Positions 25,080 through 33,486 of a DNA stretch of 64,000 nucleotides are shown here, piece after piece. Position 1 is the stretch's first letter; each line of letters opens with the position of its first letter. The notes under the pieces are model-generated. The model did not search any database and was not told the DNA's origin. It saw only the letters and a program-made list of their open reading frames with translations. The translations under genes and the position numbers were made by a program. The stretch is from NCBI GenBank assembly GCA_004297005.1, contig SCVA01000046.1:1-64000 (forward strand), given 5' to 3'. This DNA comes from Nevskiaceae bacterium. Its GTDB lineage: Bacteria; Pseudomonadota; Gammaproteobacteria; Nevskiales; Nevskiaceae.

Positions 25080-26260
25080 AGCATCTCCACCGCCAGCGCC
25101 ACCGCCTCGCCGCCGCCGATGCAGAGCGTGGCGACGCCCTTCTTGCCACCGGTCTTCTTCAGCGCGCCGAGCAGGCTGGCGAGAATGCGGGCGCCGCTGG
25201 CGCCGATCGGGTGGCCCAGCGCACAGGCGCCGCCGTGGATGTTGACCTTGGCGTGATCCAGGCCGTGCTCCTTCATCGCCGCCATGGTCACCACCGCGAA
25301 GGCCTCGTTGATCTCCCAGAGGTCCACCTCGTCCTTCTTCCAGCCGGCCTTTTCCAGCACCGAGCTGATCGCCTGCACCGGCGCGATCGTGAACTCCGCC
25401 GGCAGGCGGGCGTGGGTGGCGTGGGCGACGATCTTGGCCAGCGGCTTCAGGCCGCGCTTGGCGGCTTCCGAGGCGGTGCTCAGCACCACGGCGGCGGCGC
25501 CATCGTTGATCGAGCTGGCATTGGCGGCGGTGACGGTGCCGTCCTTCTTGAAGGCCGGCTTGAGCGAGGGGATCTTCTCCGGCATCGCCTTGTAAGGGCC
25601 TTCGTCCTTGCTGATCAGCTCGGGACCCTTGCGGCCGGCGACCTCCACCGGCGCCACTTCGAACTCGAAGCTGCCGTCCTCGTTGGCCAGCTTGGCGCGG
25701 CGCAGCGATTCCAGCGCGAAGGCATCCTGCTGCTCGCGGGTGAAGCCGTACTTCTCGACGGTGGCTTCGGCGAACACGCCCATCGGCGTGCGCTTCTGGT
25801 ACGCGTCCTCCAGTCCATCCACCGCCATGTGGTCGAGCACCTCGCCGTGGCCGTACTTGATGCCGCTGCGCTGCTTCATCAGCAGGTGCGGGGCATTGGT
25901 CATGCTCTCCATGCCGCCAGCCACCATCACCGTGTTGGTGCCTGCCTTGAGCAGGTCGTGCGCCAGCATCACGGCCTTCAGGCCGGAGCCGCACATCTTG
26001 TTGATGGTGGTCGCGCCGACGCCATCGGGCAGGCCGGCACCGCGCACCGCCTGGCGCGCCGGCGCCTGGCCCTGGCCGGCACCCAGCACGTTGCCGAAGA
26101 TCACTTCCTGCACATCCGCCGGCTGCAGGCCGGCACGTTCCACCGCGGTCTTGATCGCCACCGCGCCCAACTGGGCGGCGGTCTGGCCGGAGAACATGCC
26201 CAGCAGGGCGCCCATCGGCGTGCGGGTGGCGGAAAGGATGACGACGGGGTCTTGCGACAT
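25076..26260 (-). CDS. Acetyl-CoA acetyltransferase (thiolase)
   Basis: Condenses two acetyl-CoA to acetoacetyl-CoA, or the reverse. The 394 residues are standard for AtoB/PhaA-type biosynthetic thiolases. The nucleophile is Cys90 in NKMCGSGLKA, the catalytic His lies in GHPIGASGAR, and the second Cys in TLCIGGGEAVA; NEAFAVVTMAAMKEH is also conserved. No phaB or phaC is adjacent, so a role in ketone-body or fatty-acid metabolism is as likely as polyhydroxyalkanoate synthesis. Its stop overlaps the GTG of a lipoprotein gene, with a terminator hairpin just beyond. Confidence 0.93.
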   Translation of the reverse strand: MSQDPVVILSATRTPMGALLGMFSGQTAAQLGAVAIKTAVERAGLQPADVQEVIFGNVLGAGQGQAPARQAVRGAGLPDGVGATTINKMCGSGLKAVMLAHDLLKAGTNTVMVAGGMESMTNAPHLLMKQRSGIKYGHGEVLDHMAVDGLEDAYQKRTPMGVFAEATVEKYGFTREQQDAFALESLRRAKLANEDGSFEFEVAPVEVAGRKGPELISKDEGPYKAMPEKIPSLKPAFKKDGTVTAANASSINDGAAAVVLSTASEAAKRGLKPLAKIVAHATHARLPAEFTIAPVQAISSVLEKAGWKKDEVDLWEINEAFAVVTMAAMKEHGLDHAKVNIHGGACALGHPIGASGARILASLLGALKKTGGKKGVATLCIGGGEAVALAVEML

Positions 26261-26347
26261 GGGCTCTGCTCCGGGGCGCTCTTTAGAAGGCGCGCATTAT
26301 CGAAGCCCGGCCCCGGGATTGGAAATACCGCAGCCGGAGCAGGTCGC

Positions 26348-26770
26348 CTACTTCTCCTTTTCGATGCTCACCACCTTGCCGCCCTCGAAGCTTACCCGCA
26401 TGCGCTCCTTGGTCTCCTGCACCGGCGCGCCGTAGTAGCCGGCGAAGCAGTAGCTCGGCAGGCCGTAGCGGAAGAAGGCGCCGTAGCAGGGGCCGGTGGG
26501 GTAGGTGTAGACGTCGACGTACTGCCAGATTTCGGTTTCGCCGGCGGCGGTGGTCTTCTGCAGGATGCGGTCCGGCTCGCCCAGTGCCAGCCGGGTGGCG
26601 CTGGCGTCGAAGCCGACGGCGATCTGGCCGGCGCGCACCTTCTCCTGCTGCTCCGGCGTGAGCTGGGCGAAGGCGGCGGGGTCCTTCTCGATGCGTGAGG
26701 CCGGGGTGCCGGCGCAGGCCACCAGAGCCAGTGCCAGCAGGGCGGTGGAGGCGCGTTTCAGGTTCAGCAT
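26348..26770 (-). CDS. Small lipoprotein with SmpA/OmlA-like features
   Basis: A 140-residue lipoprotein. The start MLNLKRASTALLALALVACAG at 26770 ends in the lipobox LVAC; the in-frame codons upstream look non-coding. The mature part has LTPEQQEKVRAGQIAVGFD followed by LALGEPDRIL and ETEIWQYVD, the pattern of SmpA/BamE-like domains (a helix pair, then a sheet with a G-x-P turn and a W-x-Y strand). A Tyr/Cys-rich loop PCYGAFFRYGLPSYCFAGYY could form a disulfide. It is an outer-membrane quality-control type candidate rather than BamE itself. The next gene upstream is divergent. Confidence 0.78.
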   Translation of the reverse strand: MLNLKRASTALLALALVACAGTPASRIEKDPAAFAQLTPEQQEKVRAGQIAVGFDASATRLALGEPDRILQKTTAAGETEIWQYVDVYTYPTGPCYGAFFRYGLPSYCFAGYYGAPVQETKERMRVSFEGGKVVSIEKEK

Positions 26771-26878
26771 GGTGGGTGTCTCCTTGCGGCTGCGTATTGT
26801 GACCACAAGTCGCGGCCCGTGGTTCGGGTTGACCGCACCCGGCCGCCGCCGTCCGAGGATGCGACACTACGCCCCCCC

Positions 26879-27925
26879 ATGAACACCAAGACGACAGCTC
26901 CCGCCTCGGCCGCCGGCACCGGTCGCGCCTGGACAGCGCGGCTGATGGCCGGCCTGGAGCGGCGACCCTGGTTGCTGCCGCTCGCGAGTTTCGTGGTCGG
27001 CTGGGCCGGGTATCTGCTGATCGAGCGCGGCCCGGCGCTGGCGCGCTGGGTCGCTTTGCTGGCCCTGCTCAGTTGGCCCTGGATGCTGCTGGACCACCTG
27101 TTCGGCCGCTGGCTGCAACGCGCCTCGAAGGGCCGGCTGTCGCCACGGCTCACCGCCTTCGTCACCCAGTCGGTGCAGCAGGAGATGCTGTTCTTCGCGC
27201 TGCCCTTCGTGCTGGGCGCCCTGCGCATGAGCCTGGAGCACGTCCTGTTCGGCCTGCTGCTGGCCGCCGCCGCCCTGTTCAGCACCCTGGACCCGCTCTA
27301 TCACCGTTGGGCCGGCCGTGGCGGCAGCGGTCTGGGCATCGCCTTTCAGGCCTATTGCACCTTCATCACCGCCCTGGTGGTGCTGCCGCTGGCCCTGCAC
27401 CTGCCGGTCGAGCGCGCGGTGCCGGTCGCGGTGCTGATCGCGCTGCTGGCGCTGGCCGCCGGCCTGCCTCGGCTGTTTTGGCGGGGCGCTGGCCGCTCGC
27501 CGCGCGAGCTGTTGCCGGTCGCCGCCATCGCCGTGCTGCTATTGCTTGGCCTGCCACTGCGCGCCTGGATTCCGCCGGCCGGTCTCAAGCTCACCGAGGC
27601 TCGCATCAGCCAGTCGATCCAGGCGCTGGAGCCAGGGCCGGAGCGGCGCCAGTTGAGCAGCGCGGAGCTGTCGCAGGGTGTCGTCGCCTACGTCGCCGTG
27701 CATGCGCCCGCGGGCTTGAGCCAGCCGCTGCGCTTCGACTGGTATCTGGACGGCCGGCGGCTGGACAGCATCCCGGCGCGCATCGAGGGCGCCCCTGGCC
27801 GTGGCTGGCGCACCTATACCCGCAAGCAGCATTTTCCGGTGCTGGCGCAGGGCCATTGGCGGGTGGATCTGCGGACCCCCGGCGACCAGTTGATCGGGCG
27901 GCTCTACTTCGAGGTTCTGCCCTGA
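26879..27925 (+). CDS. Membrane protein with C-terminal DUF2914 domain
   Basis: A 348-residue protein. The N-terminal two thirds holds about six to seven transmembrane helices (for example LPLASFVVGWAGYLLIERG, HVLFGLLLAAAALFSTL, LLPVAAIAVLLLLGLPL). The last third (about 245-348) is a DUF2914-type domain with FDWYLDGRRLDSIP, GRGWRTYTRKQHFP and GHWRVDLRTPGDQLIGRLYF. DUF2914 is predicted to form a beta sandwich in the periplasm. The N-terminus resembles DUF5924. Function unknown. The start is ATG at 26879. It lies 86 bp upstream of the first thioredoxin-like gene on the same strand and could share its transcript. Confidence 0.82.
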   Translation: MNTKTTAPASAAGTGRAWTARLMAGLERRPWLLPLASFVVGWAGYLLIERGPALARWVALLALLSWPWMLLDHLFGRWLQRASKGRLSPRLTAFVTQSVQQEMLFFALPFVLGALRMSLEHVLFGLLLAAAALFSTLDPLYHRWAGRGGSGLGIAFQAYCTFITALVVLPLALHLPVERAVPVAVLIALLALAAGLPRLFWRGAGRSPRELLPVAAIAVLLLLGLPLRAWIPPAGLKLTEARISQSIQALEPGPERRQLSSAELSQGVVAYVAVHAPAGLSQPLRFDWYLDGRRLDSIPARIEGAPGRGWRTYTRKQHFPVLAQGHWRVDLRTPGDQLIGRLYFEVLP

Positions 27926-28011
27926 ACCACCGCCGTTTCCCGCGCCGCACAACTGGCGCCGCCCGGCGGCCTGCGTTAGCTTCTGGCGCGACGGAATTAG
28001 GAGTGCTGTGG

Positions 28012-28962
28012 ATGCGTTGGAACGGATTGCGCGCGCTGGCCCTGCTGGCGACATTGCTCGGAGCCACGGCCTGGGCGCAGGAGCCGGAAGAGCCGCTCAA
28101 GCCCTGGGACAGCGGCATGTACGCGCCGGCCTTCAGCCTCAAGGCGCCGGACGGCAAGACCCTCAACTTCCCCGAGCTGGCCGCCGGCAAGCCGGTGGTG
28201 CTGATGTTCTGGCCGGCCTGGGACCCTTACAGCCGGGCCTTGCAGCCCTATCTGCACAGCATCCGCGAGGACTACCGCGCCGCCGGCGTCGAGATCTGGA
28301 TGATCAGCGTGCGGGCGATGGAGGGTGTCGATCCGGTGCAGGTTCTCAAGCAGCGCCGTTACCGCTTTCCGCTGCTGCTCGACGGCGACGAGGCGCTCAG
28401 CCTCTACCGTGTCGAATACACCCCCTGGGTGGTGGTGATCGACGGCCAGCGCAACATCGTCTACACCCGTCCGCCCAAGCCGCCGAGTCCGGCCAGCGTC
28501 GCCGACAACATCCGCAAGACCCTGAACGAGCTGTTGGGCGCGCAAAAGGCCGTGCCGCTGCCCAAGAGTTATCCGCCGTCCCTGCCGCTGCCGGTGGAAC
28601 TGGGCGGGCAGGGCTATAGCGGCAGCCCGCTGCCGCCCCTGCCGCAGGAGCAGTGGCAGCCCTGGGTGGAGCGCTATCTGGCCGGCGTGCCGGCCAGTGA
28701 GTTCGTCGCCGGCATTCCGCGACAGGGCCTGGTGACCAACGGCAAGGCGGCCATCGCCATCGCCCGCAGGCTCTGGACCGAGGCCTACGGCGAATTGCCG
28801 GTGCTGGCCGAGGCGCCCTACCGCGCCTATCGGCTCGACAACCAGTGGGTGGTTCTGGGCACCGCCGCCAGCGGCAAGCTCGGCGAGGGGCTGATTCTGG
28901 TGATCGAGCGCGACAGCGGCCGGGTGCAGCGCATGGAGCCGGGCGAAGAGCCGCAATCCTGA
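28012..28962 (+). CDS. Periplasmic thioredoxin-fold protein with DPYS active site, fused to NTF2-like domain
   Basis: A 316-residue exported protein. A signal peptide (to about residue 22) precedes a TlpA/AhpC-like thioredoxin domain (about 35-175), with FSLKAPDGKTLNFPEL and the cis-proline segment VEYTPWVVVIDG. The redox motif position reads FWPAWDPYS (66-74): both cysteines of WCxxC are gone (Asp71 and Ser74). A linker leads to a C-terminal NTF2-like segment (about 245-310; AIAIARRLWTEAYGELP, PYRAYRLDNQWVVLG) resembling NTF2-fold immunity-type domains. GGAG precedes the ATG. A tandem paralogue follows 117 bp later. Redox catalysis seems excluded; a binding or chaperone role is plausible. 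Confidence 0.85.
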   Translation: MRWNGLRALALLATLLGATAWAQEPEEPLKPWDSGMYAPAFSLKAPDGKTLNFPELAAGKPVVLMFWPAWDPYSRALQPYLHSIREDYRAAGVEIWMISVRAMEGVDPVQVLKQRRYRFPLLLDGDEALSLYRVEYTPWVVVIDGQRNIVYTRPPKPPSPASVADNIRKTLNELLGAQKAVPLPKSYPPSLPLPVELGGQGYSGSPLPPLPQEQWQPWVERYLAGVPASEFVAGIPRQGLVTNGKAAIAIARRLWTEAYGELPVLAEAPYRAYRLDNQWVVLGTAASGKLGEGLILVIERDSGRVQRMEPGEEPQS

Positions 28963-29079
28963 GTCGGTCGGCGTCCGCCGGATGCGGTCATCGCCTCCGC
29001 CCGGCGGGCAGCCTCGCGGCTCGCCGCGCCCGCCGCCGATAGTCACGCACTGACTCAAGCCGGAATCGCGCCGAGCGCC

Positions 29080-30039
29080 ATGAGCCCGTCACCGTCACCC
29101 CGCCGCGTTGTCGGCCTGCTGCTGTTGCTCCTGTCGCTGGGCGGCTTCGCGCATGCCCAGTATCCGGACGACAACCTCTACGCCCCGTCCTTCAGCCTGC
29201 GCACGCCGACGGGGGCTTCGGTGCGCTATCCGGAGGTCGCCGAAGCTCAGCCCTCGGTGCTGATGTTCTGGCCGGCCTGGTGCCCCTACAGCCATGCGCT
29301 GCTGCCCTATCTGCAAGACATCCAGGACGACTACCGCGCCGCCGGCCTGCGGGTCTGGCTGGTGAGCGTCCGCCGCGATGGCGAGCACGACCCGGCGCGC
29401 ATCCTGCGCGAGCTGCACTCCAACCTCGGCCTCATGCTCGATGGCGATGCGGTGATGCCCAGCTACCGGGTGGAGTACACGCCCTGGCTGATCGTGGTCG
29501 ATGGCGAGCGCAACACCCGCTACACCCGGCCGCCCCGGCCGGACTCGCCGGTTCAGACCGCCCAGGAGGTCCGCCGCATGCTCAACGAGCTGCTGGGCCC
29601 GCGAGCGGTCGCCATGCCCGCGCACTATCCCAGCCCCGAGTCGCGCGGCTGGCGACCGGACCTGGTCGCGGCGAGTCCGGTGAGCCCGGTCGCGGACCCA
29701 CGCCGGCAGCCCCCGGTGCCCTTGCCGGAGGTGCTCTGGGCGTCCTGGCTGGAAAGCTATCTGGCCGGAGTCGGCGCGGACGAATACCGGCCCGAGTTCG
29801 GCGCGCGTGGCCCGGTTGGCGACGGCAAAAAGGCCATCGCCATCGCCCGCGAGCTATGGACCGAGCGCTACGGCGCGGCGGCCGTGGAGCGGGAAGCGCC
29901 CTACCGCGCCTACCGGCAGGACGACCTCTGGGTCGTGCTCGGCGCGCCGCCGCAGCGGGCGCTCGGCGAGGGCATGGTGCTGGTGATCGAGCAGGACAGC
30001 GGCCGGGTGCGGCGGCTGTTGAACAACGCCGCGCACTAA
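29080..30039 (+). CDS. Periplasmic thioredoxin-fold protein with single-Cys CPYS site, fused to NTF2-like domain
   Basis: A 319-residue tandem paralogue of the preceding gene. A signal peptide (to about residue 26) is followed by the thioredoxin-like domain, with FSLRTPTGASVRYPEV and cis-Pro segment VEYTPWLIVVDG. The active-site position is FWPAWCPYS: the first cysteine is kept (Cys68) and the resolving cysteine is Ser71, giving a monothiol site. The C-terminal NTF2-like segment (AIAIARELWTERYGAAA, PYRAYRQDDLWVVLG, VLVIEQDSGRV) is well conserved between the pair. A single-Cys site could form mixed disulfides but not cycle like classical thioredoxin. It ends 18 bp before a convergent gene. Confidence 0.85.
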   Translation: MSPSPSPRRVVGLLLLLLSLGGFAHAQYPDDNLYAPSFSLRTPTGASVRYPEVAEAQPSVLMFWPAWCPYSHALLPYLQDIQDDYRAAGLRVWLVSVRRDGEHDPARILRELHSNLGLMLDGDAVMPSYRVEYTPWLIVVDGERNTRYTRPPRPDSPVQTAQEVRRMLNELLGPRAVAMPAHYPSPESRGWRPDLVAASPVSPVADPRRQPPVPLPEVLWASWLESYLAGVGADEYRPEFGARGPVGDGKKAIAIARELWTERYGAAAVEREAPYRAYRQDDLWVVLGAPPQRALGEGMVLVIEQDSGRVRRLLNNAAH

Positions 30040-30057
30040 GCCGCCGCCGGTGGTTGG

Positions 30058-33000
30058 CTAAAGGCCGATCGGGCGCCGCAGATCCAGGGTCAGCGGGTAG
30101 TCGGCATTGGGTTTTTCCTCGGCCGGCCAGTAGTTGCCCGGCGTGTGGCCGAAGGGCGCGAAGCGCGCCAGCCGCCGCGATTCCGCCTCGTAGGAATTGA
30201 CCGGGAAGCTGTCGTAGTTGCGGCCGGCCGGGTGCATGACGTGGTAGGTGCAGCCCGCCACCGCGCGCTGGCTCCAACTGTCGTAGAGGTCGAACACCAG
30301 CGGCGTGTGCACACCGATGGTGGGATGCAGGCAACTGGCCGGCTGCCAGGCGCGGTAGCGCAGGCCGGCGACGTATTCGCCCTGGGTGCCGGTCGGCGTC
30401 AGCGGCAGGCGCCGGCCGCCGACGGTGAGGAAGTGCCGGCCCGGCGTTAGTCCGCTGACCTTCACTTGCATGCGCTCCACCGAGCTGTCGACATAGCGGG
30501 CGGTGCCGCCACCACCCGGCTCCTCGCCCAGCGTGTTCCAGCATTCCAGCGCGTGGCGCAGCTCGATCTCGACCTCCTCGTAGCGCACCGTGCCGTGGCT
30601 GGGGAAGCGGAACTCGAAGTGCGGCGCAAACCAGGCGTCCTCGAAGCCGAAGCCGGCGCGACGCAGGTCGGCGAGCACGCTCTTGAGGTCGGCCCAGAGG
30701 AAGTGCGGCAGCAGGAAGCGGTCGTGCAGGCTGGTGCCCCAGCGCACCAGCTCGCCCTCGTAGGGCTGCTCCCAGAAATGCGCGATCAGCGCCCGCAGCA
30801 GCAGTTGCTGCGCGAGGTTCATGCGCAGATGCGGCGGCATCTCGAAGCCGCGGAACTCGACCAGGCCCAGGCGGCCGGTGGCGGAGTCCGGCGAGTACAG
30901 CTTGTCGATGCAGATCTCGCTGCGGTGGGTGTTGCCGGTGAGGTCGGTGAGCAGGTGGCGCAGGATGCGGTCGACCAGCCAGAGCGGCACGTTGGCGCCC
31001 TTCTTCGGCAGTTGCGAGAGCGCGATCTCCAGTTCATAGAGATTGGCGTCGCGCGCCTCGTCCACGCGCGGATGCTGCGAGGTGGGGCCGATGAACAGGC
31101 CGCTGAAGAAGTAGCTAAGCGCCGGGTGGTTCTGCCAATAGCGCACCAGGCTGCCGAGCATGTCCGGCCGGCGCAGGAAGGGCGAGTCGGCGGCGGTGGC
31201 GCCGCCGACCACGATGTGGGCGCCGCCGCCGGAGCCGACGCTGCGGCCATCGACCAGGAACTTCTCGGCGGTCAGTCGCGCCAGCCGCGCCTCCTCGTAG
31301 ACGGTGTTGACGATGTGGTTAAGCTCGCGCCAGGAGCCGGCCGGCTGCACGTTGACCTCGATCACGCCCGGGTCGGGGGTGATCTTGAGTACTTCCAGAC
31401 GCGGGTCGTTGGGCGGCGGATAGCCTTCGATGCGCACCGGCAGTTGCAGCTCGGCGGCGGTGTCCTCGACCACCGCGATCAGCTCGAGGTAATCGTCGGC
31501 GTTGGCGGTAGGCGGCATGAACACGTACAGGTGATCGCCGCGCGGCTCCACCGCCATCGCGGTGCGTACCGTGCCTTCCAGATACTGGCTCTCGCGCTTG
31601 GCTGCCAGCAGCTCCTCGGTGAGCAGGCGTTGCTTGCTGCGGCGCTGCTCCTGCTCCACCTGCGGCAGTTGCAGGAAGGGCTGGTTGAATCGGCGCGGCA
31701 GCGCGTTGCGGATCGCGAACGGATCGGCCTCGTGCAGGTAGGGATAGTCCTGGGCCGGGATGTGCGGCAGTGACTCTAGCGGCAGGCGGAAGCCCACCGG
31801 CGAGTCGCCGGGCATCAGTTGCAGACGGCCGGTGCGCGGCTTCCACTGCTCGCTCACCCAGGCGCGCGACTGCCAGCGCTGCACTGGCAGCACGTAGCCG
31901 CGCGGCACGTCGAGACCGCGCTCGAACACCAGCGCCAGGCGGGCGCGCTCCTCTTCGTCCTTCAGCTTGCTGTCGAGCGTGCTGACATTGGGCGGCAACT
32001 GGCGCTCGCGGTGCAGGTAGTAGAAGGCGTCTTCGTAGGCGGGCAGGGCGTTGTCGGGGTTGACGCTGATGCGGGCGGCGATGCCGCGCATCAGCAGGCC
32101 GGCGCTCTTCACCCGGTCTGCGTGCGTCTTGCTGGTGTCGGTGGTCGGCGTCGGCATCTCGTAGGCCTCCACCGTGCCCTCGATCACCCCGGCGCGCAGG
32201 ATGGGCTCCTGATCCTTGCGCCAGTACATCGCGTAGGCCCAGCGCGGCAGTTGCTCGCCGGGATACCACTTGCCCTGGCCGTGGGTGAGCAGGGCGCCGG
32301 GCGCGAACTTGTCGCGCAGGCGCAGCAGCAGGTCATTGGCCAGCTTCTGCTTGGTGGGGCCGACCGCGGCGGTGTTCCATTCCGCGGCCTGGAAGTCGTC
32401 AATGCTGATGAAGGTGGGCTCGCCGCCCATGGTCAGGCGCACGTCGCCGGCGTTGAGGCGGGCATCGACCAGGTGGCCAAGCTGCTGAATCTGGCGCCAC
32501 TGCTCTTCGGTGTAGGGCTTGGTGATGCGCGGCGTCTCGCGCAGCCGCGACACCGTCATCTCGTGGTGGAACTCGTCCTTGATCTTGCCCACCGCGCTCA
32601 TGGTGCCGGTGATCGGCGCCGCCGAGCTGGGCTCCGGGGTGGCGCAGAGCGGGATGTGGCCCTCGCCGGCGAACAGGCCGGAAGTGGGGTCCAGGCCGAT
32701 CCAGCCCGCGCCCGGCAGGTAGACCTCGCACCAGGCGTGCAGGTCGGTGAAGTCGACCTCGGTGCCGCTGGGGCCGTCCAGCGACTTCACGTCCGGCGTG
32801 AGCTGGATCAGATAGCCCGACACGAAGCGTGCCGCGTAGCCCAGGTGGCGCAGCAACTGCACCAGCAGCCAGGCCGAGTCGCGGCAGGAGCCGCTGGCCT
32901 TGCTCAGGGTTTCCTCCGGCGTCTGCACGCCGGGTTCCATGCGGATCAGGTAGCCGATGTCGTGCTGCAGGCGGCTGTTGAGGGCGACCAGGAAGTCGAC

Positions 33001-33423
33001 CATGCGCGTCTTCTCGCGCGGGATCGCCGCCAGCAGCGCCTTGAACTTTGGCCCGCCTTCGTCCTTGCGCAGATAGGGCCGCAGGTCTTCCAGCAGCTCC
33101 GGCTTGTAGGCGAAGGGATAGTGCTCGGCGTAGTCCTCAATGAAGAAATCGAAGGGGTTGTAGACCGCGAGGTCGGCGACGCAATCGACGGTCACCTTGA
33201 ATTCGCGCACGGTCTCCGGGAACACCACCCGCGCCAGCCAGTTGCCGAAAGCGTCCTGCTGCCAGTTGAGGAAGTGCGGATCGGGCTCGATCTTCAGCGC
33301 ATAGCTCAGCACCGGCGTGCGCGAGTGCGGCGCCGGCCGCAGGCGGATCACCTGCGGCGACAGCGTGACCGGCTTGTCGTAGCGGTAGTGGGTGACGTGA
33401 TGGATCGCGGCGTGGATGGACAT
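30058..33423 (-). CDS. Transglutaminase-like protein with DUF2126 domain
   Basis: A 1,121-residue cytosolic protein. The N-terminal bacterial transglutaminase-like beta domain (residues 1-85) and transglutaminase core have the full triad: Cys180 in KASGSCRDSAW, His229 in DLHAWCEVYLP and Asp245 in GLDPTSG. The remaining 800 residues are DUF2126, starting at about 310 (RLTMGGEPTFISIDD, GKWYPGEQLPRWAYAMYWRKD, VDGRSVGSGGGAHIVVGG) and ending with a DUF-type beta region. Homologues often lie with circularly permuted ATP-grasp and alpha-E genes in peptide or protease-like operons; none are here. Substrate unknown. It follows a K+/H+ antiporter gene on the same strand (63-bp gap). Confidence 0.9.
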   Translation of the reverse strand: MSIHAAIHHVTHYRYDKPVTLSPQVIRLRPAPHSRTPVLSYALKIEPDPHFLNWQQDAFGNWLARVVFPETVREFKVTVDCVADLAVYNPFDFFIEDYAEHYPFAYKPELLEDLRPYLRKDEGGPKFKALLAAIPREKTRMVDFLVALNSRLQHDIGYLIRMEPGVQTPEETLSKASGSCRDSAWLLVQLLRHLGYAARFVSGYLIQLTPDVKSLDGPSGTEVDFTDLHAWCEVYLPGAGWIGLDPTSGLFAGEGHIPLCATPEPSSAAPITGTMSAVGKIKDEFHHEMTVSRLRETPRITKPYTEEQWRQIQQLGHLVDARLNAGDVRLTMGGEPTFISIDDFQAAEWNTAAVGPTKQKLANDLLLRLRDKFAPGALLTHGQGKWYPGEQLPRWAYAMYWRKDQEPILRAGVIEGTVEAYEMPTPTTDTSKTHADRVKSAGLLMRGIAARISVNPDNALPAYEDAFYYLHRERQLPPNVSTLDSKLKDEEERARLALVFERGLDVPRGYVLPVQRWQSRAWVSEQWKPRTGRLQLMPGDSPVGFRLPLESLPHIPAQDYPYLHEADPFAIRNALPRRFNQPFLQLPQVEQEQRRSKQRLLTEELLAAKRESQYLEGTVRTAMAVEPRGDHLYVFMPPTANADDYLELIAVVEDTAAELQLPVRIEGYPPPNDPRLEVLKITPDPGVIEVNVQPAGSWRELNHIVNTVYEEARLARLTAEKFLVDGRSVGSGGGAHIVVGGATAADSPFLRRPDMLGSLVRYWQNHPALSYFFSGLFIGPTSQHPRVDEARDANLYELEIALSQLPKKGANVPLWLVDRILRHLLTDLTGNTHRSEICIDKLYSPDSATGRLGLVEFRGFEMPPHLRMNLAQQLLLRALIAHFWEQPYEGELVRWGTSLHDRFLLPHFLWADLKSVLADLRRAGFGFEDAWFAPHFEFRFPSHGTVRYEEVEIELRHALECWNTLGEEPGGGGTARYVDSSVERMQVKVSGLTPGRHFLTVGGRRLPLTPTGTQGEYVAGLRYRAWQPASCLHPTIGVHTPLVFDLYDSWSQRAVAGCTYHVMHPAGRNYDSFPVNSYEAESRRLARFAPFGHTPGNYWPAEEKPNADYPLTLDLRRPIGL

Positions 33424-33486
33424 GGCGGTCTGGTGGGTGAACGTCTACGGCTCCGGCGCCGATTGTGAGGCAAGAACCGAACCGTG

